DNA of 64,000 bases from Petaurus breviceps papuanus (taxonomy: Eukaryota > Chordata > Mammalia > Diprotodontia > Petauridae). Every line of letters starts with the position of its first letter. Position 1 is the first letter of the stretch. Both the position numbers and the translations under genes were made by a program. Below are positions 33,488 through 45,224 of the stretch, piece by piece. Below the pieces are notes generated by a model. The model did not search any database. It worked only from the letters and a program-made list of their open reading frames with translations, and had not been told where the DNA came from. Where the stretch lies: assembly GCA_028583685.1 (NCBI GenBank), contig JAMXIF010000058.1:16864742-16928741 (forward strand), in the 5' to 3' direction.

Positions 33488-33640
33488 GGGAGCATAGGAT
33501 CATATATTTTAGAGATGAAAGAGACTTCAGAGATCCTTTAGCCTGACCCTTTCATTTTAAAAATAAAGAGCCAAAGTCCCCAGGCATCTGAAGTGACTTG
33601 CCCAAAGTCACCCAGGCAGTAAAAGTAAGAGAGCTGATAT
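33488..33640 (-). repeat. MIR-related SINE, antisense
   Basis: 'tttcattttaaaaataaaga' and 'gtgacttgcccaaagtcacc' are clear antisense MIR landmarks. Confidence 0.65.
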
Positions 33641-33641
33641 T

Positions 33642-34135
33642 TTTGTAAAATTAATGTTTGTTTTTATTCTAAACATTAATACCAAATAGAGTAGGCATTA
33701 TGTATTTATGTACATAGCAGAACAGAAAAAGAAGATTGCATTTGAAACTGCTTGTCTCTACTATAAAAACCTTGCTTTCCTTTTTAAGTATATAATAAAA
33801 TCAACTTGTAACTTTCAAAGCTGGTCTGCTTGTCCAGCATTCCTTTTGGACATCCTTTTCTTCTATTCTTTCCATTTTTAAGAAAGATCCTTCAGTGACC
33901 CCTTTTTTTTTTTTTTGATATATTACCCTTTTTCCTTTCACTGATTCTCTGTTCCCCAGTTGTAGTGGGGGGTTGGGAGAAGGAAAACTTTGTGATTAAC
34001 ATAGATCACATCATACAAAAATATGAAAATGGTAAGTGTTTTTTTCTCCTTAATATATCACCTCTCTGGTAGGAGGTAGGTAGCATGCATCATCATTCCC
34101 CTGGAATTATGATAAAAGTGGGTATGGGCACTTCT
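33642..34135 (-). mobile_element. L1 3' UTR, antisense
   Basis: 'tattctaaacattaatacca', 'atcaacttgtaactttcaaa', 'gatccttcagtgacccc', 'tcacctctctggtaggaggt' and 'agcatgcatcatcattcccc' appear in the order seen in antisense marsupial L1 3' UTRs. The copies at 45225 and 58545 share the same landmarks, so all three belong to one lineage. Confidence 0.7.
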
Positions 34136-34215
34136 TCCCCTGATACAGGTTGCAATCCCCTCCACACCTAAAAAAGGACAGTCCTGATGAGTTGCTGTGG
34201 CAAAAAAAAAAAAAT

Positions 34216-34335
34216 TGTCAACTTGTAGCCAACCTTCTGGCGATGAGCCTCTCTGAATGTGGCTAGGCGAGTGTCCAAATAATAGAGAGACACAAGATGT
34301 TGCTAAGTCTTTCCAGCTTGGAAAAACCTACTGGA
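34216..34335 (+). other. Unassigned repeat-like segment, possible RTE 5' leader
   Basis: 'gcgatgagcctctctgaatg' and 'gctaggcgagtgtccaaata' have the feel of a RTE-type 5' leader known from marsupials, and keep two CpGs. The match rests on memory only. Confidence 0.2.
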
Positions 34336-34339
34336 ATAT

Positions 34340-36190
34340 ACATACATCTATTTTGAACAGTTATTTTCCTAATCTTTTCCCAGTACAAATGCACTAATTA
34401 TTGGGTACAGTTCTAGCTTTCATGCCAGGTCATATAGCACTCTGCTAAGACAATTAAAATGTCCCTATCCTATCTGTCATAGTTCTTTATCTGCTAAATG
34501 TTAAGTCCCTTTTCAATTTGAGGCTTATGTTCTCCTGATTGGCCCTGTGTACTATTTATTTCCACTTAGAGGGGAAGTTGGAAACCCATTGGTTGGAACC
34601 CAGGGGAAACCCAATCATTGGCCTTGATCTTAACTCTTGGTAGCAGATCATTATGCATATGTAAAAAAATAATGCCAGATGACACCAACACCCAAAGTCA
34701 AACCTTTTAAGATTGTTTTTTTCTGCTTGCTTTTTCAATTGCATAGTGATAAGTAATTTTCCTTTAATTTAGAGAACTAAAGGGATTGACATTTTTCCAT
34801 AGGAGAAAAGTTTTAGAGAAAAGAGATTCAGGAAATTCCTCTTTTGAACTTCATTTGATTTCACTGAACTAAATAGCTAAAGATAATTGAGGGAGTGAGT
34901 GTCTGTAGGGGGAAGGGGGAGCGGAGGGGGGGGGGAACCTGGAGAGCCATAGGATATTGTTTGTATTTCTTCAGACTTTACTAGTAACCTGAATAGTACT
35001 TAGATGGATTGGCCTATACAGATAATGCAGTTATTCAAAGAGATAATCAGATCTTACCCTGTGGTAATTTTTCTTCTGTGCAAAACCTTTTCAACAGAAC
35101 ATTTTCAGTGTTTATTGCCTTTGTTGACTTTCTTTTGTTTTACTGGAAACCAAAAGGAAAGAGCCTTGTGCTTTTGGTCTCTTTTAGGTCCTAACTCAAA
35201 TCTTTTTTTAAATTTTGTACTGACAGGACTAGAGTACAGTGAAAAATTTATTCTTGATGGCCATATCCATTCAAATCAAGAAGGGCCTCAGAAGGGTGGG
35301 GAAGAGAGGATCAGTGAGAATTTTCTAAAAATAAATTAATCATATTTTTTATTAGTAAAGGCTATAGAAAAGCATTCTTCTTACATGTCTCTTCAACTAT
35401 GCTTATGAATATTATCACACAGACAATTGCATCTTTTAATTGCCCCTTGGCAATTGAAATAGCTTACTGCACCTGCTAATTAATCCAACTAAATAAAATC
35501 CCTCTTCACATTCTTTTGCCAATTTTCAAAATACAAATCAACATTTGTGAAAATGCGAAGACTCGTATGTGTAAACATGCTCACTCTTACTCTCTTTCAC
35601 TGGTCCCTTAAGGGATGTTAGTGTTCCTCCTACCAAAAATTACTCTGCCTTGTTGAGTGAACCAGCTGGAAATGTTGACAAACTTAAAGTGACTATAATG
35701 CTACTTTATCACAACTTGTAAAAGCCCAGTTTTAAAAATATGTCTCTAGTCACCTAACCCTGACAACATTTTCTTTTAGTTGTGGAGTAGTAAAGATTAC
35801 TCATAGTAAGAGAAATTCCCAGGACCTGGAGCGACCATAATTCTCTTTTCCATGTAATTCCAAATTGAATCTGACCTCTTCCATTTTACTCAAGTTCCCC
35901 CTCCCCTTTTTGTTTTGCCTTATGTGAAATATGCATGGAAGAGCATTTCACCTTCCATGTGGGACCTTTTCTCAAGCTTGATGTTGAATGATGTGATCCC
36001 CAAATTCCCGGAACGAATACCTTCTTGCATATCTTTAATCACTTTCTTTCAATTTAAAGAAACAATACAAATAAATAGCTTGGATCCTGGGCACACCCCA
36101 TTCCCTTCTGTCATTCCACTTAGCCAAATGACCTTTATTTCTTCTCCCTTTCCAGAGTAGGTAGCAAAACTATGCAAACTGGAATTATTC
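34340..36190. other. Unassigned non-coding sequence
   Basis: No named repeat. A G run lies at 34926-34935. The 111-codon open frame at 35004-35339 has no recognisable motif. Confidence 0.35.
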
Positions 36191-36199
36191 TCATCTTGA

Positions 36200-36420
36200 A
36201 TTCAGCCTGCGTTTATTAAGTACATTTTATATGCAAAGCTTTCTGTTATAACATGAAGGAAAAATTGTCCCTACCTTCAAAGAGTTTATATTCTACTAGG
36301 GTTTTGTAGGATTTAGGCAGAAAACAAAACCACTTGAGAAGGGAGACTATACTAACAATTAGAAAGATCAGGAACTCAAACAGTAGAGTAAATAAATGTT
36401 AAATATATAAACACTTATCA
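36200..36420 (+). repeat. Ancient mammal-wide repeat, family unassigned
   Basis: 'gcctgcgtttattaagtaca', 'ttgtccctaccttcaaagag' and 'tttatattctacta' keep the order of the old repeat also represented near 10430, 20750 and 47755. Confidence 0.45.
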
Positions 36421-36424
36421 TCCC

Positions 36425-36778
36425 TCTAATCCCAATTTCTTAACTGTGGATCTGCCATCCTTGTGCCTAAGCAGCAGGAACACTGGCTACAATAGGCCCA
36501 CCCAAGGCAAGGAGCCTAGAGGCAGTAGCCTCCAGCTGCCAAATAGTGATAGGAGCTTGAGGCTGAATTCTCTGGTGTCTTAAAAGAGTTAATTAGAAGA
36601 TTTGCACCTAGGATTGAGGCAGGACTTGTTGGGATGAGAGGGAAACTGATGGAATCGAAGGACTGAGGGGCAACAAGAGGCAGAAAGACAGAGCAGGTGA
36701 GCTCCTCTTCTAGGGAGAGGGCAGTAGCTCAGTGTAAGGCAATCCCAAGGCATCCACTGATGAACACACAAAGACTAT
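36425..36778. other. Unassigned non-coding sequence
   Basis: No feature recognised. Confidence 0.4.
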
Positions 36779-36787
36779 GTCTAGGTG

Positions 36788-36891
36788 CAGGGGTGGGGAA
36801 CCTGCAGCCCCAAGGCCACATGTGACCCTCTAGGTCCTCAGGTGCAGCCCTTTGATGGAATCTAAACTTTATAGGCCATAGGTTCCCTACT
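36788..36891. mobile_element. Palindromic hAT-type MITE, copy 2, deleted interior
   Basis: It starts CAGGGGTGGGGAACCTGCAG and ends near GGTTCCCTACTT. Its left arm ('ctctaggtcctcaggtgcag') is that of the copies at 15916 and 63097. Most of the right arm is missing, so it is a deletion derivative or a decayed copy. Flanking TCTAGGTG and TCTAGTAG match at five of eight bases. Confidence 0.75.
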
Positions 36892-37119
36892 TCTAGTAGA
36901 GCAATGGTTTTTAACCTGGGGTCTGTGAACTTTTTTTTTAATCTAATATCTTTGTTTCGGTATAATTCATTTCTTCTGTAATCGTATTAATTTTATCTGA
37001 CACATTTAAAAATATGATTCTGAGAAGTGTTCTGAAGGCTATGCCAGACTCCCATAGTTATTCATGAAATAAAATGGGTTTAAGATGCCTTGGTCTAGGG
37101 GGAGTCAAACTCATATGGG

Positions 37120-37345
37120 AATAAGACAGCATAATAAAATGCAAAGGATGAAAGTGGATTTGGAGTAAAAAAAAAAAAAACCAAACCAAAAATCAGACTC
37201 AGCTCTTTGCTCTGATGATAGCTTTGTGCCATTTTTTTTGGTCACATTACCACTTGTGTTCTCTGTTCATTTGTAAAAATGAGGGGTTAAATTAATTAAT
37301 CTCTGTAGTTCCTTCCAGCCCTCAGTTCTATGACTCATAAGGAAT
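37120..37345 (+). repeat. MIR/THER-type SINE, diverged
   Basis: 'ctctgttcatttgtaaaaat' and 'gaggggttaaattaattaat' with 'gttccttccagccctcagtt' give the 3' half. The head is uncertain and holds an A run. Confidence 0.6.
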
Positions 37346-37349
37346 GGGA

Positions 37350-37925
37350 ATAGGATTCCAAGGAGGCATGATTGTCAATCTGATACTGGCTAATTTAGTG
37401 TTTCCCTTATAGCAGTGACTGAGAAAGTCAGAGAGGCCCATTGACCAGCTACCTGCCTTGCCTTCTTTATTTAATGAGAGACAGCTGCAACTTGTGGATA
37501 GCTATCTGTGACCAATGCTACCTTGTCTCAGGAATCCACAGAAAATCTTAAAAATAAAAGTTTTTTACCACTTGCTTAGCAATATGCATTGTTTTAATAC
37601 TATGCAAATGACAGAAACATGGTGTGACATTGCTTTGAGGAAGTGGTTTTCCTGCATGTATGTATACCTTTAAAAAAATGTTTTTATTAAGAAGCCTCCC
37701 CCCCAGTAAAAACAATTCACCCTAAAATGATCATTTTTCTTCTGCCAAATTCTATGTTTTTTCACCTAAGTATGGCCCTGTGATAAGGAATATGAAATTT
37801 AAATCAAATTCTTATAATCTAGAAAGTGCCAAAGTTAACAGCTTAAAAAGAAATGAAAGGGCTGTTTTACCAAGGCCATAATTGACATTCTGTCACTGCT
37901 TAGACTTTATTTCATTTCTGCCCAG
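37350..37925. other. Unassigned low-repeat sequence
   Basis: No repeat recognised. It leads into the candidate exon at 37926. Confidence 0.35.
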
Positions 37926-38002
37926 CTCAATATATGGATTTTTATCCAAACCATTTACCAAGCAGTAGACAATAGCGCCTTTGGCAGATCAGATCTGAAC
38001 AG
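37926..38002 (+). other. Candidate exon (77 nt)
   Basis: A pyrimidine-rich tract ending ttcatttctgcccag precedes the segment, and a full-consensus donor CAG|GTAAGT follows it. One frame is open throughout (26 codons including the split last one, beginning LNIWIFIQTIY), and the other two have stops. The 77-nt length is not a multiple of three. The splice sites are the best pair I saw in the window, in a locally repeat-poor stretch. No protein family was recognised, so a non-coding or untranslated exon, or chance, are all possible. Confidence 0.25.
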
Positions 38003-38004
38003 GT

Positions 38005-38620
38005 AAGTTGTTTGTTAGCCACAGGAGAGCTTCCTTTTGTCACTTAGTTTCAGCCAGCTGCTCAGAGTGACAGTTGGTAACAGTTAAGGACTCACCTCTT
38101 GACAGGAACATCTCAAATAATAGAAAAGCTTTGAAATTAAATCATTTGTGTTTGTGTGGTCATTATCACATTTAGAAGGGAGAAGGGGGTGACTTCTACA
38201 TCAGTTTTCCACTTTATTTAAATAAGACCTGGCCAAATTTAAATGGAATATTTGAAATTTATTCATCTGATTATAATTCTTCACTTAAAAAATATCTAGA
38301 AGAGTCTGAAACTGAGATGATCTTTATATACTTTCTATGGCTCAGACACTATTTGGTGAGAAAATTAGAATTTCTATTTCTCTAGTAGAATTTCTCTGTG
38401 GCTTCTAAAGGCCCAAAGATTGCTTTATAGTCCTTTCTTTCCATAGTGTTTTTATGATTTCATCTTACTTTACAAAGATTTGAGAAACATGAACTTCATT
38501 GTCATCACCAACTTAAAAAAAATGATTGCTGCCCTTTGTTTCTAATATCATAGTCTTTTTACCCTGGAATCCACCTCCCATTGAACCCATCTATATTACA
38601 TAGAAAAAAGATTTAATAAT
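38005..38620. other. Unassigned low-repeat sequence
   Basis: Nothing nameable. This is the flank of the candidate exon. Confidence 0.35.
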
Positions 38621-38624
38621 AAAT

Positions 38625-38735
38625 ATAATAGATAACATTGATATCACACTTTAAGGTTTGTAAAGCACTTTACATATGTTATTTCACTTGATCTTCATGA
38701 CAGCCCCTGAGCTAGGTGTTGCCAAAAAAAAACAA
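38625..38735 (-). repeat. MIR-type SINE fragment, antisense
   Basis: 'atatcacactttaaggtttg', 'taaagcactttacatatgtt' and 'cacttgatcttcatgacagc' are typical of the antisense 3' portion. Confidence 0.65.
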
Positions 38736-38739
38736 GAAA

Positions 38740-39880
38740 AGAAAAGCTGACTAGCTTACCAGCTACATCTGCCTTGGTGTTGACCAGAGCACTGTATGTA
38801 AGGTTTTGTGCCCCTGGCTCCCACCCTTTTGCCAAGGAGAAGAGAATGTATCTGACATTAGCCATTTTCCAGACCTGAAATTGTCATCAAAATATGAATG
38901 TCTTTAAAGCTTTTGTCATTTACAGCATTATAATAATTATGCATGTTCTTTTGATTCATAAGCAGTGTTTTCATAATGAATGAGTTTGTTGGACTGATGG
39001 ATCCTTCTGTGGCATTTCCACCCAAATGCATATAACAGAGCTTTCATTTTCCCAAGATTGTGGATAGTGGAGAGCCGTTGAAAACATAACTCAACCAACT
39101 CCATCCCTTTCTCACAGTCATACCCCTGGAACTCCTAAGTTTCTTGAAAACTTGATCCAGGTGGTCTACAGACTGTCTTGAGAGTTTACTCTAATCATCT
39201 TTGGGACTCCCTTCTAACTCATAGGAGTGATTGTTTTATTTCATGGTTATTCAGTCAACTTTGTTTACATAAGGTCTCTCAGAATCATTGATTCATTGAA
39301 CCTGTTTCTGGATAAGTACAGATATCATGTCCAGTCAGGTAGCATTGACTAGGCAATGATCACAGCCACAGCTGGAGGAATGAGAGGAGATATTTGTGTG
39401 TTGTGTAGGAGGATGAGGATATTCACTGAGAAACTGTGTCAGAAGCAGAAAGGAATGACTATAGGCAGCATAGAAAACTGGGGACTCTAAAAGGGCCTGG
39501 CATATAGGAAATGCATATTAAATGCTACTTGACTGACAGTCGGAGAGTCAGATATCAACACTGCAGTAGAACTAGCAACTGTGAGAGGTGAACTTTAAGA
39601 TTAGATAAGTACCATTAGATTTTGTAAACAGAAGCAAAATCAGAAAGCGATGGATTCAGTTTAAAAGAGCAAAACCATGGAAAGTCATTTCATTGACAGT
39701 GGGCAGGCTTGATTTATAATCTAGCAAAGAGTCCCCAGCGTAGTCATATCTGCATGTACTGGTCCTGCCTCTGACATTTTGCTGGGATCCATTACAACAG
39801 AAAATAATAGTTTAGTTACTCTTATGATGAGTGAAATCACCCACCTACTTCCCTACTATAATAATTCAGTCTTAAGTAAT
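38740..39880. other. Unassigned non-coding sequence
   Basis: A short L2-like terminus ('gggcctggcatataggaaat') occurs near 39495. The rest is unassigned. Confidence 0.35.
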
Positions 39881-39884
39881 TGAA

Positions 39885-40580
39885 TGGGGAAAAAATACCT
39901 TTGAATCGAGTATTTTTGATAAGGTTCTGATGACTAAGATATATGAATAACTGACCAAAATATATGACCAAAAACCATTGCCTAATAAGATGGACAAAGG
40001 ATAGGAAGAAACAGTTCTTAAAAGAATTACAATCCATTCATATGGCAAAATGTTCCTAATCACCAGTATTATACCCATTGGTTGGGGAATGGCACAACAA
40101 ATAATGGCACATGAATGTAATGGAATATTATTGTGGTATGAAAAATAATGAAGCATGAAAAAATATACATGCAAAGCAAAGTAAGCAGAGCCAGGAAAAC
40201 AATAAACACGGTGGCTACAGTAATATAAATGGAAAGAATAACAACCACAAAATAAAACTGAAACATTGTAAACTTATAATTACCAATTGATCCCAAAGAA
40301 AGAGATATAAGAAGCCACTTCCCACCCCTACCCTCTCTTTAGTAGGAATGTGGAACATTGCATATAAGGTTTATCTTTGTCATTGTGTTGATTGGTTTTT
40401 ACTTAGGTTCAAAAAAACTTCATTGTACATATATGTAAAATATAGACGTACATGTAATGTTTTTTGTTTTTTTTGTTTTTTATTTTTACAAGGGATGGCA
40501 TTTTGGGAGGGATTAAAGAGAGGACTATAGTAGGGAAAGTAGTATCAGAAGAAATCTATTTTATAAAAGGAAAACTGAAC
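39885..40580 (+). mobile_element. Old L1 fragment, sense (ORF2 end plus 3' UTR)
   Basis: 'aataagatggacaaaggata' and 'ggaagaaacagttcttaaaa' correspond to the C-terminal part of L1 ORF2. 'cccattggttggggaatggc' and 'tgaatgtaatggaatattat' are the 3' UTR. The two parts are closer than in an intact element, implying an internal deletion near 40050. Many differences from the copy at 4110 show it is older. Confidence 0.7.
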
Positions 40581-40589
40581 TTTCATCTA

Positions 40590-41290
40590 TTCCAGTCTTG
40601 TGAGATCTTAATAGTGTTTCTACCTACACCTTTTCTCTATTCACAGCTGGAAATTAGGCCTGGTTTTTTTTTTTCATGTACAGTTGCACCTCATCTCATT
40701 ACCACAGCTATAGAATGGGATCTTTTTGCTAACTGAAATTTTCTATTAATTGCAGATTAATCTTTTTATGTAGCGTAACAGTTGGGGCGATGATATCCTT
40801 TGGGGCTTTTGACCTCCATCCATTGGCTCATTGTGCATAGTTGTATTTGTTGATCTCTCAATTATATATTCATAGAAATAGAGCACATAGCCACAAATTT
40901 CCATCAAGTAATGTCAACATAATTTAAAAATGACCTTATAAAAACATTTTTGTTAACCTTATAATGCATTTAAGCAATCATATACAGAGTATCTAGAGAT
41001 AAAAAAAAATTCTCTTCCCTCAACACCCCCACCCAGTCATTTTACATAGAGGGAATGCATTTTTATTTTAAAAAATAAGCTTGATTTAAAATATAAGAAA
41101 CTAGAGATGATTCTAAAAAAAAACTAGGATAATTGGGAAATACTTGATAAAGTAATCTTTAAAAAGTCCTTAGCAAATAAGTAAATGTCAGGTTGATTAG
41201 CTTTCATAGATAAAAGATGAAGAATTAAATTAATTATCTTTATGATCAGAACAGTTATCTTTATATTGAAAGGAAGGGGAAAAGGAAAGG
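40590..41290. other. Unassigned non-coding sequence
   Basis: A+T-rich with no nameable repeat. Confidence 0.4.
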
Positions 41291-41295
41291 AAAAA

Positions 41296-41500
41296 ACATT
41301 TACATAGTGTTTTCTATGTTCTGGGCACTGTGTTAAGTACTTTACAAATGATGTGTTAAGTACTTTGCAAATATTACCTCATTAGACTACTCACTGAAAC
41401 CCTGTGAGGTAGGTGGCATTATTATCAACATTTTACTGTTGAGGAAACTGAGGTAGGTAGTTAAGTGACTTGGCCAGGGTCACTGTGTTATGATGATCCA
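41296..41500 (-). repeat. MIR-type SINE, antisense, with 24-bp duplication
   Basis: 'ctgggcactgtgttaagtac', 'gaaaccctgtgaggtaggtg' and 'ttgaggaaactgaggtaggt' are antisense landmarks. 'gtgttaagtacttt(a/g)caaat' is present twice in tandem (about 41330-41376). Confidence 0.75.
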
Positions 41501-41504
41501 GGCA

Positions 41505-42440
41505 AGCAATAACAACAACATAAACTCTACTGAAAAAAATGAGGGAGGAGATGGATGACTGGAAAAAGACAGGAGAGTTGTTAAGTCCTATTGTCAATTC
41601 AGGCTTACAGATCTATGTATGGTTTTATGTTACCTGCCCCTTAGAGAGATAATAGCAGAGTTCCTAGCCCCCCTTGAGAAGAAGGAGAAGGAGGAAGAGG
41701 AAGAAGAAAAAGAGTTAATTACCAGAAATTTTTCCTAGAATAGTGAAAGGATTGACAGATTTGATTATTGAGTCACTATCTTGAATATAGCATTGAATAC
41801 AGGATGTGGAAGCAGTCTAGCATTTCCCCTTCCAACCCATTCCTTTTTTTTTCATTTTTAGAAATATTAAGAAAGTATTTTTAAATCATCCTCATTTGAA
41901 ATCTTTGTTCTGATCTGAAAGAGAAACAAATGTCCTGTTCTTCTTTCTCCAGATCAACCCAGGAAGAATTTCTGTGTGTAGTAATCAGAGTATGACTAGG
42001 CAAGGGCAAGGGACCCTTACTTGATCTGCCATGACCTTACTCAGATAGAGGAAAAAGGGAAAGGAACAAATCTCTCTGATTACTTCAAATAATGAAAATG
42101 ACCTTTTTTTTCTTTTTTTTTTTACTGGCTCCAAAGGAGAGGGCCTTAAAGCGAGTAGTCACAGGAAATAGATTCTCCAAGGGTAGACTGAAAGTTAATT
42201 GATTTGGTTTGTTTGATGAAACAAACTCTTAACTGAACCCTTCTTTATGTTACCCTGAGTTCTGTAACTGTTCCATCATCTTGTGAATTTTCCTTGTTCA
42301 GGAATACTTATAAATATTAACCTTAAAAAGGGCTTGTGAAAGAGGCATCTTCAGAGACACGGGGCAGCTAAAGTCAGGATTAGAAGCAAGCACCTGTTAT
42401 GTGCTGTGCTGTGCCCACTATGTAAGGGAGAAGTAGTAAT
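41505..42440. other. Unassigned non-coding sequence
   Basis: It contains a GAA/GGA-rich run at 41674-41714. No gene or named repeat was seen. Confidence 0.4.
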
Positions 42441-42449
42441 AATGATGAT

Positions 42450-42690
42450 GTGGTGGTGGTGCTGGTGGTAGCTGGCATTTGTATAGTGCTTTACAATTGT
42501 CTTGTTTTATCCTCACAGTAATCCTGGGAGGAAGATGATATTGTTATTCCCATTTTAAAAATGGGAAACTTGAGCAAGAGAGGTAAGGGGACTTGCCTTA
42601 AATCCACATAGCTAGTAAGTGTCTGAGACTGAATTTGAACTTGATCTTCCTGACTTCATATCCATTGCTCTATATTCTGGCCTACCTGAC
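42450..42690 (-). repeat. MIR-type SINE, antisense
   Basis: 'ttgtatagtgctttacaatt', 'tcctcacagtaatcctggga' and 'gtgtctgagactgaatttga' are in order across nearly the full element. A GGT triplet run precedes it. Confidence 0.75.
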
Positions 42691-42699
42691 TGTCACTAA

Positions 42700-43215
42700 T
42701 GGGGAAGACAACATGGAAACAATAGCTACAAACAAGGTACAATTAGAATCAATTGAAAATCAGAGGGAAGGCACTACTTGGAGACAATATGAAGACAATA
42801 TCCACAAACAAGATCCAGTTAGGATAAATTAGAGATCAGAAGGCAGGCACCACTAAGTTTAAAGAGAACTTGTAAAAGTTTCTTGTAGAAGGGAGGATTT
42901 TAGCAGAGACTGAGAGGAAACAAGGGAATCCAAGGTAGAGGTGGAGAAGGAGAGAATTCTCAGCATGGAGGACAACCAGGAAAATCACAAGGAGTGGAGA
43001 GATGGAGTGGCTTGTGTAAGGAAAAGCAAGGAAGCCAGAGTCACTGCAGCGTACAGTGCAGGGAGTGGCGGTTCAACGGGAACGGAGAGAGACTTGAGGC
43101 AGGGAGGCAAAACAGAAGCTCCCAAAGTAGTTCAGGCATGAGCTAATGAGTGTCTGTACCAGGGCAGTAGCAGCATCAGAAGACAGAAGGGCATCTGTCA
43201 GGTTTTGAACTTCTT
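42700..43215 (+). repeat. Ancient mammal-wide repeat, family unassigned
   Basis: 'ggggaagacaacatggaaac', 'ttcttgtagaagggaggatt' and 'gagtggagagatggagtggc' are landmarks of a widespread old repeat. An approximate tandem duplication lies at 42710-42840, where 'ctacaaacaaggtaca' and 'ccacaaacaagatcca' mark the two units. Confidence 0.5.
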
Positions 43216-43219
43216 TCTC

Positions 43220-44860
43220 TCCAAGCAGAAATGCTTAGATTAGAATAATAAAAATGATTTTCTAGAAGGCTTGTGCCTAAAACTCTGTATTGTGTTTTCT
43301 TCCATATGTTTATGAGATTTACTCATAACACAAAGCTATCATGTTAGTTGACAAAGTTGGTATCCAGTAACAAACACCCTCAATATTGTTGGGTTGAATG
43401 AGGTGACATTTTATAGGAATAAATGTAAATTTTTATGCTTAAACTAAAAACCAATTTTCTGAGCCACTGTGAGTAGAGAATGAAATATGCTATATGGATT
43501 TCACAGGGTCATTTTATAATCATTAGTGATTGTAGTGATGACATCTAAAAGCCATGTAGTGTACTTTTTGAAATCTTTTCCATTTGTTTGAAGACTGAAG
43601 CTAGCTATCTTTGATGTTCACATATTCTGAGCAATGTCATATCTTCTTGTTCCTTGACTAAAGTCTTAGGTGATTTAGTATTAGTTAACTAATCTTTAAA
43701 AAGTGGTTTGTTGAAGGCCATTTGTAGCACAAAGCATTCTGGCACTCTTTTAACATGTGACTTAAAGAGACTTTTCTAGACAGAAGTGCTTTCTTTCCTT
43801 TAGTCCACTAATGTCCTGGGAAGAGTATCCTAAGACCCTTCCCTAACCTGGCAGAACTAATTTTTCCTTGAAAGGTAGAAAACCATCCATTCATTGAGTC
43901 TTAATTGACCTAAGGGACAAAGACTCTCAGGGGCTCATCCCTTAGGCTTTTGACCTATGCACCAACCAGTATGACTAATAAAGGTATAAGAAGCTATGCT
44001 TAACTGAAGAAATGCTATATTCTTACTGAATATTCTTTCCATGCTAAGGTTAAGTAAATTTCTTCTTGTTAATTGTGTTTTGGTCTAGAGTGTCTCATTT
44101 AGTTCTAGTCTAGAACCTGAACCAATACACCAGCCTGAGTGGCATCTGACCTATACCTCTTTTTCTAAGCTTGAATTAAAAGCCAATATATCTGCCCAAA
44201 AAATATCTGTATTTGAAATATAACATTCAGACTTTAGGTTTGGTAGCAAAATAAATATCATAGAAAGATGAACAGAAAAATTTTAGGGTCTTTAGATTTC
44301 CCCTATCTTTCCATGCCTTCCAATTACTGGATCCAAAATGTCTTTATGCCGTCTTGAAGGAAATGAGATTTCTCAGTGCTAGCAAACAACAGTGTCAATC
44401 TATTTGAGAGTGTTAATGACTCATTTATAATGCTGGCAGACACATGAATGCAGGAAAAATTAAATGTGTGGCATCATTACCTTTCTTAGCATTGCTGGGA
44501 AACTGCATATTCTTTTAATGTAACATTTCATAAGCTTGGAAGAATTCTCTTACCCAAATAAACTTTCTACTTGAGGGTTTGGATAATGACTGAGAAACTG
44601 ATAACTTTTTACACTTTGCACTGACTGGCATAGAACTCTCTCAGTGATTAGCTGTTTATATTCTGCAAGGGTTTTTGTATCATTATAGGCTATTTTGCAT
44701 ATAGTTTCTTGACATGTATTTTTGGAAGTTTGAGGACACTTCACAAAGTATTTAAATAATGTAAGAGAATTCTGTATTAGAGCTATTCTAAAGTATGTTC
44801 ATTCTTTCAAATTTGAAGGTAATGCTACTGACAGGGCTACTGTGGAAGGCACTTCCAACA
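43220..44860. other. Unassigned low-repeat sequence
   Basis: No repeat could be named over 1.6 kb. The part at 44340-44530 is compositionally complex and could be conserved non-coding DNA. No open frame of note was seen. Confidence 0.3.
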
Positions 44861-44861
44861 C

Positions 44862-44935
44862 TGTAGGAGATTGAATTGATGACCTCTGTAGAGTCTTCCA
44901 AATTTAAATTCTACAATTCTGTGACTCTCTTTCCT
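44862..44935 (+). repeat. THER/MIR 3' tail fragment
   Basis: 'gattgaattgatgacctctg' and 'ttctacaattctgtgactct' match the tail. Confidence 0.5.
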
Positions 44936-45224
44936 CATAATCCTTTAACATTTCTGTCAATTTAAGCCTAGCAATTAGGATTAATTTTTCACTTATTCCT
45001 TTGTGCTAAATTGCTGCCTCCTTCAACCCCATGCACAAAGCATAATGATAAAGCTACATTGTTTTTATTGTTATTAGCACTAAACAAATGGTTTAGTCAT
45101 AATGGATTTATTTAATGGAAATATAGATTTATGATAGTGATTGAAGACCAGATCATTCCTACCAGAAATTATAGAAATTCTCCTGACCAGCCCTCCATTC
45201 ATAAAAGAAAAAAGCAAAAAGATC

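Noticed and set aside
35004-35339. 111-codon plus-strand frame
   Set aside because: Hydrophobic and cysteine-rich by composition, with no start context, domain or conservation evidence.
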